Of a stretch of DNA of 64,000 nt, positions 23,286-36,124 are shown one piece after another (positions within the stretch are counted from its first letter, which is position 1; each line of letters opens with the position of its first letter). Below the pieces are notes generated by a model. That model searched no databases and was not told the origin of the DNA. It was given only the letters and a program-made list of their open reading frames with translations. A program made the position numbers and the translations under genes. Origin of the DNA: Trichoplusia ni (taxonomy: Eukaryota > Arthropoda > Insecta > Lepidoptera > Noctuidae); assembly GCF_003590095.1 (NCBI RefSeq), contig NC_039489.1, positions 6,324,001 through 6,388,000 on the forward strand. Direction: 5' to 3'.

Positions 23286-25132
23286 TTACGTACTCTTTAC
23301 TTTAACAGGACTCCAAAGGTTTGTAATGAAATACTTGTACAATTTATACACTATTAAACTAAAAGTAATTAAACCGACTAATAGTCCTGCCAGTAATGTG
23401 AGCACCAGTTCCAGTTCTAGATACTCCGCCCACGAGATGTTGGCGGCGGGCGAGCGTAGGTGCTTTGCGCCGCCGTGTCGCAGCACGTACTCCGTCCACC
23501 ACACGGCGCGCTCCAGCGGAGTCTGCACCTCGTCATGAATCAGACTGCGAAGTCTCACTATGTTCTGTCTATAGCTGAAATTACAGAATAGACCAACAAT
23601 GTTACAATACTGCGAGAAACGCAGAATTCAATAACAGAATAAGTAGAAAACATATAGTAAATCGTACCTGTCATCTTCAATAACTTTGAGCAGATTAGTT
23701 TTGAAGGATTCGACTGTTATATCCTCTAGGTCTATTCGGACTCCGATTTTATGACTAACATATTTTTCAACGTTAAACCATTGATCGCCTATCATTGGGA
23801 CTCCAATCAGTGGAACGCCAGCAGTGATTGCTTCATCTGTTGATTGTAGTCCGCCTTGGGTCACGAAAACTTTCACGTTGGGATGTTCTGGTGGGATAAA
23901 ACAATCAAATTTAATTATGTCAGAGTCTTAATGTTAAAGTAGAAGTATTTTATTAAGTCCAGTACTTACTGAGTAGATCAGACTGCGGCAACCATTTTGA
24001 TATCTTGATATTCTTAGTACGTCCAGGCAGCTCATCTCCATTCCATTTCCATAAAACATCGTAAGGCAACTGAGAGAATGCTTTCACTAGGACTTGGATT
24101 CTGTCGGCTGGCAGTAGAGTAGGATCTACGTTTGTACCAAAACTGATGTATATCACACCATTTTTCGAAGAGTCTAAGTATGTTTTTAGGTCCTGGAACC
24201 AAAATAATCAAGCTTACATATTTTTATTGATTTGAAAGTTATGGACGTATTCTCCAGTGCTTGTGATTCAATTTTATAAAATTAAATATTTTATTTACCT
24301 TAGGCAGTTCTTTCGGTGGGATTTGGTGCAAACCACCCGTGAACACAACAGTAGGAGGAACGGGTCGTATACCTTCAAACACTGGATGCACATTCAAAAA
24401 TAGCATGTCCACATTGTCATATAGATCCACCACAGACGGTACATCTGGTCCAAGAACATCTTGTATGAGTTTATCCTCTTGGTGCCTATTAGCGTAATAT
24501 AAACTTTCCATCGTATAATATTTATATACTTCCCTTAATTTTTCAAACATTGTGAGATTGTTTAACTTTTCTCGTATCACTGTTGGATAAATAAGAGGAT
24601 GTGTTGGAGCTCCTATAATTTCGAAATTGTCATAGACAACCCCAAAAGAACTCATTTGAATAACTGGTGCTTTAAAAATGTGAGAAAATACCAGCGCTTG
24701 CCTGACACCTGCTTCTAAGATCAGTAGATCAAACTTCTGATTTTTATCTTTAATCAAACGTTGCACGCCTGCATCTTTTAATTGCTCGCCAAAAATCTTA
24801 GGCCAAAATTGCATAAATAATATAAAAGTTTGCAACATGTCCTCCTTATTACCTTTCGGTAATTTTTTCATTTCTTGTTTGAAAAGTGTATACGACAAAT
24901 CGTGAAGATCTATTTCTGTCAGGTTAGCAGGAGCACCTCCTTTTGGGAAGGCGGGATCAGCTGTGATGACGGTGACATCGTGCCCTCTCTTAGCTAGTTC
25001 TTGAGTCAGAGGTCGGAAAACTACCTGATGGCTGATGGAAGGCATTGGCACCACGACCAATATCCTTGCTGCTTCATTTATATTCACGATAAAAATAAAA
25101 CTGAATAGCAAAATATACGCAGAAACGCTCAT
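23286..25132 (-). CDS. UGT33-like: UDP-glycosyltransferase (UGT33-like) locus 6
   Basis: Exons 25132-24299, 24192-23970, 23887-23668 and 23574-23286 encode 521 aa. The signal peptide is MSVSAYILLFSFIFIVNINEA. The catalytic His is in PMPSISHQ. Exon 1 ends GLHQIPPKELPK, close to loci 8 and 9. Exon 2 has a variant start, DLKTYLDSS, and NIKISKWLPQ where most have NIRISKWLPQ. Exon 3 reads GVPLIGVPMIGDQWFN. The exon 4 tail ends PVKVKST (KxKxx). The exon 4 conserved block has a few private substitutions, for example 'cgtaggtgctttgcg' on +, suggesting slightly older homogenisation here. ER-membrane detoxification enzyme by family; substrate unknown. Confidence 0.92.
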
Positions 25133-25195
25133 GATTAAACATTCACAACTGGATAATGGTTAGTATGTTATGCGTGTCGTTTAGTTAAAAGGCTT

Positions 25196-25228
25196 TTATA
25201 TATTGATTATCCTTGATACGACTATCTA
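25196..25228 (-). promoter_or_regulatory. Core promoter of UGT locus 6: GATA palindrome plus TATA box
   Basis: On minus, tagata-gtcg-tatc (25228-25215) is followed about 11 nt later by tatataaaa (25203-25195). The half-sites are kept while the spacer differs. Confidence 0.55.
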
Positions 25229-25618
25229 GAGTTAGTTAAAACGAACGAATGACGTTGCTGAAAAACAGACTAAGGTAGAGTTACAAAAATAAATGATAGG
25301 CAGTAATCTTTACTATTTCGTATCCACTAGTGACTAGATGATTAAAATGCGATTCGCGATGACTAGTAATGTTACAGACTTTTTATCGCTTTGTCTATAT
25401 CACGCAATGATAAATTTGATAACTTTGATTGAAACTACGTTATCAAACATTGTTTATGTACTTCAAACTGTCAATTAAACATACTATTTCGAGGTCAGTG
25501 ATGCACCGTGATTCCTTTATCCAAAATCTGCTTCACTAGACTTAACTCTGCCTTATCCACTGTTGAAATAAATCATCATTATTGGTACTTATTTTTAACT
25601 TATTTGTATTCATCAGGA

Positions 25619-25982
25619 GTCATCGGCCTAGCCTTTTCCCAACTATGTTGGGTTCGGCTACCAGTCCAACCGGTTTCAGCTAAGTACCAGTGTTTTACAA
25701 GGTGCGACTGCCTATCTGATCACCTTAACCCAGTTATCTGGGCAACACGATACCCCTTGGTTAGACTGGCTGTCAGACTTTTTCAAGCTTCTGACTACCT
25801 GTAACGACTGTCAAAGATGTAGGAATAACAGCCGGGACCTACAATTTAACGTGCCTTCCGAAACACGGAGGAACTCGTTATGACCAAGATAGGTCACCCA
25901 TCTACGGACCAACCGCGTCAAGCATAGCTTAACCTGTGATCGAATCACTTATGCGGTTATAGCTTAGCCACGAGCTCCTCCG
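25619..25982 (+). repeat. Dispersed repeat family B, copy 3 (longest)
   Basis: Ordered words are 'cctagccttttcccaactat', 'ggcta' then 'ccagtccaaccgg', 'gtgttttacaaggtgcgact', 'ctgactacctgtaacgactg', 'ccttccgaaacacggaggaa', 'tctacggaccaaccgcgtca' and 'gcggttatagcttagccacg'. It serves as the reference copy for the shorter family members in this window. Confidence 0.7.
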
Positions 25983-26130
25983 GTATTCATCAGGAGTCTG
26001 ATACTAAAATCTGTAGTGCTAAAATAGGTGTGCTAGTGATGTTGCTTATATTTTTTTGTAAGGATGTTTTCTGGTGATGACTGTCTGAAACGTTTATTGA
26101 ATTTTTAAGGGTTTAGTGATTTTATTAAAT

Positions 26131-26416
26131 CTATACTAATATATAAACCTGAAGAGTTTGTTTGTTAGTTTGAACGCGCTAATCTCAGGAACTACTGGTT
26201 CAAATTGAAAAAACATTTTTGTGTTCAATAGACCATTCGTCGAGGAAGGTTCTAGGCTAAATAACATCACGCTGCAACTAATAGGAGCGAAGATACAATG
26301 GAAAATGTGGCAAAAACGGGGAATAATATTCATCTTCGAGGGCTTCCGTTCATATATTCCTAACTTATATCTTCTTACTAAGCGGACGGGGTCGACAGTC
26401 GGGGGCAACAGCTAGT
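26131..26416 (-). repeat. Dispersed repeat family A, copy 2
   Basis: On + it starts 'ctatactaatatataaacct' and ends 'gggggcaacagctagt', so the element is on minus. It forms a large inverted pair with 26813-27070. Confidence 0.7.
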
Positions 26417-26812
26417 TTTTCATATAACTCTATATTCATCTGGTTCCTTAACTGGACCGATTTCAACGAATTTTATGTTAGCGTTTGGGTGACGCCCTGG
26501 ATGGTTCAGATTCATTTAAAAAAATGAAAAAAAAAAATGTTACTTTCTAAATAAAGAATAATGAACTTACTGCTCTTTTCCGCACGTAGACTCCTAGTCA
26601 TCCCAATTGCTATTGTGCGTCGGGTGACATAGGGTAGAATAATGAACGCCGTAGAGTGCCGAGCGGTGCATTTTTCTTAACGCAAAAAAAATACTTCTTC
26701 AACCTCACCACTTTTCATCCAAAACAGTTCAATGTTCAATCCAAATCTTGAATAGTAAATGATCCTAATTAACACAATTTTCTTTTAATACAGATTTACT
26801 TTAATATGTGGA

Positions 26813-27070
26813 ACTAGCTGTTGCCCGCGACTTCGTCCCCGTGGGTAGAAGATATATGTTATGATTTATTCCAGCCCTATTTTTTCATATTTTCCTCTGT
26901 ATCGTCGTATAATAGGATTAGTCGCAGCGTGATGGTTTATAGCCTAAAGCCTTCCTCGATGAATGGTCTATTCAACACAAAAATAATTTTTCAATTTGGG
27001 CCAGTAGTTCTTGAGATTAGCGCGTTCAAACAAACAAACAAACTCTTCAGCTTTACATATTAGTATAGAT
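26813..27070 (+). repeat. Dispersed repeat family A, copy 3
   Basis: It starts 'actagctgttgcccgcgact', passes through 'cgcagcgtgatggtttatag' and ends 'ttacatattagtatagat'. This is the cleanest copy of the family here. Confidence 0.75.
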
Positions 27071-27675
27071 AATAACAACTCTACCCTTGAAAGTTTGCAC
27101 ACAACTCGTTACAGAAGAAACAAAAATGTAATGCTTTGTAATAATTTTTGGATGTTATCCTTCACTTTATCATAATCTTTATAACATGCCGTCTTACACG
27201 TACTATATGTCACACTTTCCTGATTTTGTCAAGACATGAATTCGAAGCTACTTTTAAAAAGTACTACTTGCAACATCCAAGGATCCTAGTACCATAAATG
27301 GAATCCGCCCTACCCCGTGTGGCCGCTTTCTTTTTCTCGTAAATACAATTTTATTAAAACAGAAGCCACTCAGGGATGAATATCGCAAATTCATCTATAG
27401 TGTTTAGTTTTGATGTTATCATTATAATAAAATAAGTTTCGTTTCGAAAAGTAATGAGACAGATTAACTATAAAAAAATAACATTTATTAGTAATGATTT
27501 GACACAAAAATAATATCACGCGGAAAAATATGATTCATCCATTCCATTACTGCTTACAAAATATTTTTGTCCACATGACTAATCCAAATCAAAACTTCGC
27601 TGATCATTTGGTTATTCATGTCAATATTTTATTCTGTTTTTGTTATTTAAACTTCACTTTTATTATTTACTACAT

Positions 27676-29751
27676 TTAAGCACGTTTCACTTTAATACTT
27701 GCGGCGTATTTTAAGAAGTGTTTGTATAATGCAAACAGTATCAAAACCAGTGCAGTCACAATGATGACGAGTCCTGCTAATAATGTGAGCACCAGTTCCA
27801 GTTCTAGATACTCCCACCACGAGATGTTGGCGGCGGGCGAGCGCAGGTGCTTCGCGCCGCCGTGCCGCAGCACGTACTCCGTCCACCACACGGCGCGCTC
27901 CAGTGGAGTCTGCACCTCGTCACGCATCAGACCACGCAGTTTGATTATATTCTGACGATAGCTAGAAAGAAAACGCAACGATGGTATAAAAAGCTGTGAA
28001 TATAAGTCTAAAATAATAAATTATCCCAAATATACCTTTCATCTCCCATAACTTTAAGGAGCGTGTTTTTGAAATTTTCAACTGTAATGTCATCCAAATC
28101 CAATCGAACACCAATCTTGTGATATTCATATTTCTCCACATTGTACCACTGATCGCCCAGCATGGGAACTCCAATCAATGGAACGCCGGCAGTTATAGCT
28201 TCATCTGTAGATTGTAGACCTCCTTGTGTTACGAACACTTTGATTTTGGGATGCTCTAAAATTATAATTAGATATATTTAAATAAACAATAAACATTCGA
28301 TAAATCATAAAAAAATGGTATTAAATAAATTTTAATCATAATGCCTATTTGTTTTAACTCACTGAGTAAATCTGACTGCGGCAACCACTTTGAGATTCTA
28401 ATGTTTTCAGTACGGCCAGGCAGCTCGTCTCCGTTCCACTTCCATAACACATCGTAAGGCAACTGAGAGAATGCTTTCACTAGCACTTGGATTCTTTCTG
28501 GAGGCAATTGAGTTGGATCTACGTTGGTGCCAAAACTGATGTAAATCACACCATTTTTTGAAGAGTCTAAATATGATTTAAGATCCTGAAATTATAACAT
28601 TAATAAGTTGCTGTTTTAAACATCTTAGAAGAAAAAGTAATGATGATTTTTTTTTATTATTAGAAATCTATTTCTATCAATACACCTACACAACCCAGAT
28701 ATTATGAACACTTAAAATACGAATAAAACAATAATTAAAATAAAGCCTCAAAAAATTATCGGTATCGCTGCATGCTGGGAGTGTGCCCAAAAGGCTGGCA
28801 GCGTTTCCACGTTGAATGGCAATGCTGCTACTTATGTGTGATGTTTTCTTTAGACATATTTTTTCTTGGAAATTAACAGATTTTTTAATGCATATTAATA
28901 AAATAATTAAATATAAAAAGTACCTTAGGTAACTCCTTTTCCTGGTTTTGGTGCAGGCCTCCTGTGTAAATAACATTCGGTGGAACTGGCCGAATACCTT
29001 CAAACACTGGATACACATTCAAGAACAGCATATCTACTTTATTGTTTAGTTCTAATACTGATGGGATATCGGGTCCAAAATTTTTCTTCAGAATTTGATC
29101 TTCGAAGTGTCTATTTTGATAATGTATATCCAGAATTTTGTAGTGGGTATACAATTCCCATATTTTCTCCCACATGGAAAGATTCTTCAGTTTTTGACGA
29201 AAAATGCTTGGATAAAGTATAGGATGTGTTGGAGCCCCTACTGTTGCGCTATTGTCAAACATAGCGCCCAGAGAACTCATAAGAATCACAGGCGCATCGT
29301 ATAGATACGAGAACCCCAACGCGGGTCTAACCCAAGCTTCCAAAATTAACAAATCAAATTTCTTATTTTTGTCTTCAATCAAACGTCGCACAGCTTCATC
29401 GTTCAGTTGTTTATCGACAATCTTAGTAAGAAAGGGTAAGGACTCTTCCATTTGATGTATAACATCATTTTTGTTCCCTCTTGGTATGTCGTTAATGATC
29501 TCTTGATAAATGTTGTATGAGATATCGTGGACGTCAATTTCTGTCAGGTTAGCAGGTGCTCCTCCTTTCGGGAAGGCGGGATCTGTTGTGATGACGGTGA
29601 CATCGTGCCCTCTCTTAGCTAGCTCCTGAATCAGAGGTCGGAACACTACTTGGTGGCTGATTGAAGGCGTTGGAAACACTCCTAATATTCTAGCCGCTTC
29701 ATTTGTATTTACAATTAAAATTAAACTCGTTAGTAAACACAAGAGACCCAT
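27676..29751 (-). CDS. UGT33-like: UDP-glycosyltransferase (UGT33-like) locus 7
   Basis: Exons 29751-28924, 28585-28363, 28255-28036 and 27961-27676 encode 518 aa. The start is MGLLCLLTSLILIVNTNEA, a clear signal peptide. Class-B marks are RILGVFPTPSISHQ, EIDVHDISYN, PVILMSSLGAMFDN and PPNVIYTGGLHQNQEKELPK. Exon 2 reads NVDPTQLPPERIQ. Exon 3 begins after a donor codon split that gives Lys-His at the junction. Exon 4 has ISWWEYLELELV, as in locus 4, and a long anchor (LVIIVTALVLILFALYKHF); the tail is IKVKRA (KxKxx). Intron 1 (338 nt) contains the phrase 'ttccacgttgaatggcaatg', which resembles a short repeat at about 44180. Predicted ER-lumenal catalysis; substrate unknown. Confidence 0.92.
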
Positions 29752-32043
29752 GTTGAAACGTGCTGCTATTTTCCTTGACTAATAGATAACATCCTTTAGT
29801 GTTTGTATTTATACATATAATTTGTTCGATTAAAATCTCATGATCATGATGAATAGAAAATCCACAATTACATTACCCAGGTAGATATCACAGCGGATTT
29901 ATCGCTTTAAAGCCATGGAAACGATCGGAGTATTTATGCCTGCTTTGAATCATTTTTAGTTTAATGGTGAAAAAAAAATACAACTCCTTCTATTCACCAT
30001 ACAGAAATAGTGTTCTAGTTTTAAAACAGATCAAGTAAAATTGGCAATGGAAAAAAATATTTGCAAAATTTGGTCACCCAAATTTATGACCATAGCAAGT
30101 AGATTATTTTTATTTTTCGTTGTTATAGTGGCAACAGAAATACAACGACGGATTGATAGACGCAGCGGAAACTCAGTCCATAGGGTTTCATTTTGAACCT
30201 TTAAGCACAAGATCTTAAAAAACAATAAGGTTTAGTAATTTACACACTCTAATTAATACTTAAAGATATTCCTGCTTATTCCATACTTATTCCTATAGGG
30301 AAACCTATCTCATTATTCTTAATCACTTATAGGTCTCCGTCGTGTCCTTGAAAAATTCTTAGGTATGCTCGTTTCCTTATGACGTAGGTTATCGATGTTA
30401 GCACTTTAATTACCTTGAATTGGGTTTGTCCAAGCAGTAATGTTGCTTGATAGCGCTCGTTTATGCTTGCATGACATGTATAAAAAAAACATGAAAAATG
30501 ACTTTCTTCACTAATTCTTGCTCATCATTTAGATGATTCTGTTTAGGCAAAATGACAAGTACATTGATAAAATATAATCGAAATTCATCAATTTGTAAAT
30601 TTTGAAGATAATCCGATGTCGGATCGTTTATCAGACAGGTGCAGTCATGATTGATCACAAATTATATCTTTACTGACCGCGATATTGACCATGTGGTTAA
30701 TTAGATAATAGAGATTATTAGGAACATCATTTTTGAGAGATAACGTATGTTCATAATTACGATTTAAAAAAAAGGAATATCCATGATTCATGATTCTCGA
30801 TTTTTTTTTATCTTTATTTCACATATTTAAGTATGTTATAAGTTAAGTAAAAAAAACCGTTGCAATTGTTTGACTGTGGGGTTAAATCATTTAAATTACT
30901 AAATAAAACCCTTATTATTATTATTGCTTAGGTTCATCTATATTATTAAAAAAACTTTGCACTCCGTGATACATTACCAAACTTATATTTTCAAAAATAT
31001 TTTCCTATTTTCCCTTGTGTAAAATGTCAAGTTTGCTACCTCTTACAGTTGCGAGCATATGGAGAGGCCTATGATGCTGAGGCTGAGATGATAATGATGA
31101 TAGTTGCAACTTTATAGATAGTACGATAATATAGACAAGCATTTGTGCTATAGATCTGGTCAATTAAACAAAGTTCACAGCTGGATGGGTTGCATCGGTT
31201 AAAATGTACTTCTTACGGTAATCGTACCGAACAGACGAAAACGGAACAACATTATTGAGGCCCTGCTGTCTATCTATCCGACGGTCACCGGGTTTTTTTC
31301 ATTTTAGAAATGATGTTTTTCTTTTGTCGCTATAACTACAAATATAGCTGATTACAGATTGAGATAAACTAACTGTTGTTAAGGTCATATATTTTTAGGG
31401 TGGCAAATTAATCGATTAATCTAAGAAAAATAAGAAATCTAATTAATTGGTCACCCATAAATGTACCTTCAGTGTCGCGAGTCCGACTCTCACTTGACCA
31501 GTTTTCTAATCTCTCTCCACTACTAACTCGATATACAATAATTTATTTCGCAAGACAAATGGCCGAAACAACATAGGTCAATTATACTAACTTTCAAATT
31601 CAAAAACTTTTAAGGTTAAAGAATTTAACGCTTTCAATTTTCAGCTGTATGAACGGTTACATTTAGACTAAGATACTGCCAATCCGATTTGATCATTTTT
31701 TTTTTTATGTAGCCTGCTTTAGATCCCACTGCTGGGCAAAGGCCTCCCCCTTACTCTTCCACACTATTTGATCAATAATTCATTAAAATTCATTTATTGC
31801 AGACAAATATGTTGCCTATCCAATCACCAATTTCGATCACATGAAAAATTTCACAACGAGAGAATGGACAAATTGAAATAGATTTGGAAGGAGAAAAAGA
31901 AATTGGTGCACAAGTATAGTTTATCTTAAGAATTTTATTAAAAAAAAAAATCTGTAGTCTTTCCTCACAAAATGTATTGTAACACGACAATTTTGTAGTG
32001 CAAGACAGTGTTACTTTTAAATATATGTATGAGAGTGTAAAAC
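29752..32043. other. Intergenic region between UGT loci 7 and 8
   Basis: No gene supported. At about 31066-31100, 'ggaggccta'-like and 'ggctgagatgataatgatga' words look like a tiny 3' end of the RTE LINE described at 55575-58720. At 31719-31746 the phrase 'cccactgctgggcaaaggcc' is a retroelement tail. The left edge of the segmental duplication is at about 31836. The remainder is AT-rich and unremarkable. Confidence 0.5.
29801..29838 (-). promoter_or_regulatory. Class-B promoter of UGT locus 7
   Basis: On minus this reads agattttaatcgaacaaatt followed by atatgtataaatacaaac. It aligns with the upstream blocks of loci 10 (42815-42782) and 5. The AT-rich tatgtataaat part is the likely TATA element, about 60 nt before the ATG. 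Confidence 0.5.
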
Positions 32044-33894
32044 CTACGAACTTTTAACTTTAACAGAAATTAAACATTTTTTACTTATATACTTAAACAA
32101 TTTGTACGTTATGAAAATAAAAGCAGATACAACGACTAATAGTCCTGCCAGTAATGTGAGCACCAGTTCCAGTTCCAGGTACTCCGCCCACGAGATGTTG
32201 GCGGCGGGCGAGCGCAGGTGCTTCGCGCCGCCGTGCCGTAGCACGTACTCCGTCCACCACACGGCGCGCTCCAGCGGAGACTGAAACTCGTCACGCATCA
32301 AGCGACGAAGTTTTACGATACTTTGTCTGTAGCTGAAACACAATAATAATTATATGATTTACCCGATACCGCTATAGTAATATAACGCTCAGGGTTAGTA
32401 AAATTAACATGCAATGGTCAAGAGTATGATAGAACTCTGAAAGTCTCGTACCTGTCGTCTTGAATTACTTTGAGCAGAGTATTTTTGAAGGATTCGACTG
32501 TTATATCATCCAAGTCCAATCCAACTCCTATGTTGTGAGTTAAATATTTTTCAACGTTAAACCATTGATCGCCTAACATTGGTATTCCAATCAATGGCAC
32601 GCCAGCAGTGATTGCTTCATCTGTAGATTGTAGGCCTCCTTGTGTTACAAAAACTTTAATTTTAGGATGTCCTGGAAGAATAAAACAATTAATATTACGA
32701 AACATTTTTTTGAAAGTATCATTATTAATGAAATTTTTCGTTAAACAAAAGCCAGTACTCACTCAATAAATCTGACTGCGGCAACCACTTTGAAATTCTG
32801 ATGTTCTCAGTACGTCCAGGCAGTTCGTCTCCGTTCCACTTCCATAACACATCGTAAGGTAACTGAGAGAATGCTTTCACTAGTACTTGGATTCTTTCGG
32901 CTGGCAGTAGAGTAGGATCCACATTGGTACCAAAACTGATGTAAATCACACCTTTTTTTGAAGAGTCTAAATATGATTTGAGATCCTGAAACCAAAGTCA
33001 CTAAATAAATAAAAAATCGACGAAATCGTATTCGTTTCTCAATAAATTGTTTGTTTTTACCTTAGGCAGCTCTTTCGGAGGGATTTGGTGCAGACCATTT
33101 GTGAACACAACGGTTGGTGGAACAGGTCGTATACCCACAAACACTGGATTCACATTCAAGAACAGCATATCCACATTATTGGCCAGTTCTGTGACACTCG
33201 GTACATCTGGTCCAACAATTTCTCGTAAAACTTTATCTTCTAGATGTCTGCTTTCGTAATAAAGACTTTCAATCGTATAATGCTTATACAGTTCCATAAT
33301 TTTTCCATACATTGTGAGATTGTGTATCTTTTGCTGAAGTACTGTTGGATACAGAAACAGATGTGTTGGAGCTCCTATAGTTGGGAAATTGTCCAAGTAA
33401 CCCCCAAAAGAACTCATTTGGATAACTGGAGCTTTGAAAATGTGAGAAAACACAAGCGCCTGTCTGATACCTGCTTCTAAGATCAGTAAATCAAACTTCT
33501 GATTTTTATCTTTGATCAAACGTTGCACGCTTGCGTCTTTTAATTGCTCACCGAAAACTGTAGGCCAAAATTTGAAAAATGCTCTGAACATAGTAATCAT
33601 GTCTTCTTTATTACCTCTTGGTACCTTATTACTTTCTTCTATGAACAGATTATACGATAAATCATGAAGGTCTATTTCTGTCAGGTTAGCAGGAGCTCCT
33701 CCTTTCGGGAAGGCGGGATCTGTTGTGATGAATGTGACATCGTGTCCTCTCCTGGCTAGCTCTTGTGTCAGAACTCGAAACACTACTTGATGACTGATAG
33801 AAGGCGTTGGAACCACTACCAATATTCTCGCTGCTTCATTTATGTTCAAGATGAAAAGTAAACTCAAAAACAAGGTATACACAAAGACACGCAT
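32044..33894 (-). CDS. UGT33-like: UDP-glycosyltransferase (UGT33-like) locus 8 (tandem twin of locus 9)
   Basis: Exons 33894-33061, 32985-32763, 32671-32452 and 32332-32044 encode 521 aa. The signal peptide is MRVFVYTLFLSLLFILNINEA. The catalytic His is in PTPSISHQ. Exon 1 ends GLHQIPPKELPK. Exon 2 reads SSKKGVIYISFGTNVDPTLL, with Lys where the other loci have Asn. Exon 3 reads GDQWFNVEKYLTHNIGVGLD. Exon 4 has MRDEFQSPLERAVWW, a variant shared only with locus 9, and the tail SVKVKSS. Against locus 9 I count ten amino-acid differences, nine in exon 1 and one near the C-terminus; exons 2 and 3 are identical in protein. Likely a detoxification enzyme of the ER membrane. Confidence 0.92.
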
Positions 33895-33937
33895 GTTTAC
33901 ACTTTCTCAACTGGATGACAATTAGTTAATTATAATG

Positions 33938-33971
33938 CTTTATATATTGTTTTGGTGCTGATATCACTATC
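33938..33971 (-). promoter_or_regulatory. Core promoter of UGT locus 8: GATA palindrome plus TATA box
   Basis: On minus, gata-gtga-tatc (33971-33960) is followed about 12 nt later by tatataaa (33945-33938). The locus 9 promoter at 38254-38285 is the same. Confidence 0.6.
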
Positions 33972-34886
33972 AAAAGGAAGTAAAATAGCTATTTGTAGTG
34001 ACTTGCAAGGTTTATAAGGGTCTGCTCACACATAGACTTGAAGAAGAAGATACCGAAAGGCTTGTGATTGAGCACCGCACCGCATCCTGCTGCCATCCTG
34101 CTGCAGTCTATGCAAAGGTTGTAAAGATTACGGAACCCAATCTATTATCATATTTTTAATTCGATCGAGCTTTATCAATTCTACAGGAGATTTGGACTGA
34201 AATAGTTGTGGCAAGTTACCACGCATTCCAGACATTTCCAGAGGTTGAGTAGTCTGTGGCTACGTAATATTAAATTATCAATTTTTCGCAATTAAATTAA
34301 AATTTTCATAATAAAAAACTCTTTCAAAATTTTCTCTCAGTGTCGCGTGTGAATTGACCCTAGCGTATATCTTAGTGTATGTGTGCGTGTGTGATGATAA
34401 CTTAGGTTCCAAATTATTAATGAAAGATTACACCTGCACATATTGATGTTTGCGATTATCACGATGATTCTTTATTGGTTTTTTGATTTTATACGCGCCT
34501 TTATATAGATAAAAATGAAGTGAACTGGAGTGGAATTATCTGTCTATTTGCGTATCAGTCTTCACTTAAGATAACAGAATACAGTGAGAAAGATTTCGAG
34601 CAAAGTGATTGGCTCCGATACGCTTTTGTTAACTCTACCTGGAGTGAAAACGCACTTTTATTTTAATATTAGCTCTTGTTTGAAACATCTCTTTGATACA
34701 TTATTTCTATATTTGTCTGTAGCGCTTAAGCAGATTGCAGCAGCCTTGCTCCTGGTAGTACTTAAAAATGTGTCATTAAAAACTGTTCAGGTATTTCCGA
34801 GACGTTTCAACATTGTTGTCTTTTAAAAAATACTATAAACTAGCTTGTATTTGAAGCATGTTTCTTAATTTTTCATTTTATAATAT

Positions 34887-35702
34887 ACTAGCTGTTGCCC
34901 GCGACTTCGTCTGCGTGGTTAGAAGATATAAGTTATGACTTTTTCTTCGCTCCTATTGGTCGCAGCGTGATGATATATATATAGCCTAAAACCTTTTTCG
35001 ATGAATGGTCTATTCAACACAAAAATATTTTTTCAATTTGAACCAGTAGATCCTGAGATTAGCGCGTTCAAACAAACAAACAAACTCTTCAGCTTTATAT
35101 ATTAGTATATAGATGCCAACGATATCTTCGCTACGTTTCATCGATTTTTAATTTCTCGCGCGGAGATTTTAATATTACGATAACTCATTACCTATTAACT
35201 TTTTTGGTGTAGTGTAAAAGGCAATTTTGTTCTATATTACATGCATAATATATCCAACTTATTTATTTGGATAAGGATTAATACTGTATTGTTAAGAATA
35301 GGTTCGTAAATAACCCATAATTTTACTGTATTAAAAAACACATAAAAATGGTTATTGTGGGTTATCCTTGGAAGATAGACATATACCACCGCGGACTTTT
35401 TTGTAGATCTACTAAAGAGGTACAAACCCGCCATACATTGTTTTGTTGTAACTCAAAAGGTTTTGGCAGCGTTCTCGAGGAAAGCTCTCGAATGGCTTAA
35501 TTTTTTCCGACATGTTTAACTAATATCGTTGTAATATCGTCAGTTTACACAAAACCTAAACTTATTATACACTAAAACCTTCCTCAAGAATTGCTCTGAC
35601 TATTGTTGAAAACCGCATAAAAATCCGTTCAGTATTTTTCTAGTTTATCGCTAACAGACAGACAGACAAACAGACGCGGCGGGGGACTTTGTTTTATAAT
35701 AT
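34887..35702 (+). mobile_element. Mobile-element insertion present only in duplication unit 1
   Basis: The sequence is absent at the matching place in unit 2 (about 39230). It is flanked by a 9-bp direct repeat, ttataatat (34878-34886 and 35694-35702). The first 225 nt (34887-35111) are a family-A element with the usual 'actagctgttgcccgcgact' start and a 'tatattagtatatagat' end. The rest ends with a (caga)n run and 'gggactttgttttataatat', a 3' end common in moth repeats. It may be one element or two nested ones. It inserted after the duplication, or was precisely lost from unit 2. Confidence 0.7.
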
Positions 35703-36023
35703 GTAAGGATAACATTTTTTTTAATTATACTTTCTAAAAAATAAAACTAAAATGTCATGATAATATCTAATGACATCTTATTTTTACGAAAGAGTTAAAC
35801 AGTCCCATGGATAGAAACTTTACGGACGTAGTCACAATATTTATTCGAAGTTTGTTAGTTTCCTCTCTGTATATGTCAATCCATTTAACAAATCTTAGAA
35901 ATCCAGTCTGACCTCGCTATCTTTCTTTCTTTATATTGCGCTTGGTTTGCTGCCGTGGCCATCGTTTCATTGATAGGTCTTGTTAATTGAAGTGGTACTT
36001 ATAGAAGAAAAATCATCATCCAT

Positions 36024-36124
36024 AGTCAGGCCCTAAGATAGACCTGACTGTATTGGGGGAGGCCTACGTTCAGCAGTGGACGGCGATAGGCTGAGATGAT
36101 GATGATGATGATGAGTCAGGCCCT
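36024..36124 (+). mobile_element. 5'-truncated RTE LINE fragment with target-site duplication at the duplication junction
   Basis: The direct repeat agtcaggccct (36024-36034 and 36114-36124) brackets 'gggggaggcctacgttcagc', then 'agtggacggcgataggctga' and a (gat)n tail. The middle part is identical by eye to the 3' end of the LINE at 58676-58720. It lies exactly between the two copies of the segmental duplication. Confidence 0.75.

Larger units (their letters stand above)
25133..27675. other. Intergenic region between UGT loci 6 and 7, repeat-rich
   Basis: It holds a nearly full-length family-B element (25619-25982) and two family-A elements in opposite orientation (26131-26416 and 26813-27070). 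Between and after these I see no gene. The sequence just right of 27420 is AT-rich and unremarkable. Confidence 0.55.
31836..36025. repeat. Segmental tandem duplication, unit 1 (carries UGT locus 8)
   Basis: It is near-identical to 36149-39544, from 'atcacatgaaaaatttcaca' at the left to 'tcatcatccatag' at the right. The unit contains a whole UGT gene, its promoter and about 2 kb of upstream DNA. It is longer than unit 2 because of an insertion at 34887-35702. Other differences are sparse substitutions and an indel in the upstream DNA. Confidence 0.9.

Noticed and set aside
36091..36113. The (gat)n run considered as a regulatory or CRISPR-like repeat
   Set aside because: It is the simple-repeat tail of a truncated RTE element, inside its target-site duplication. 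No spacer-repeat structure exists anywhere in the window.
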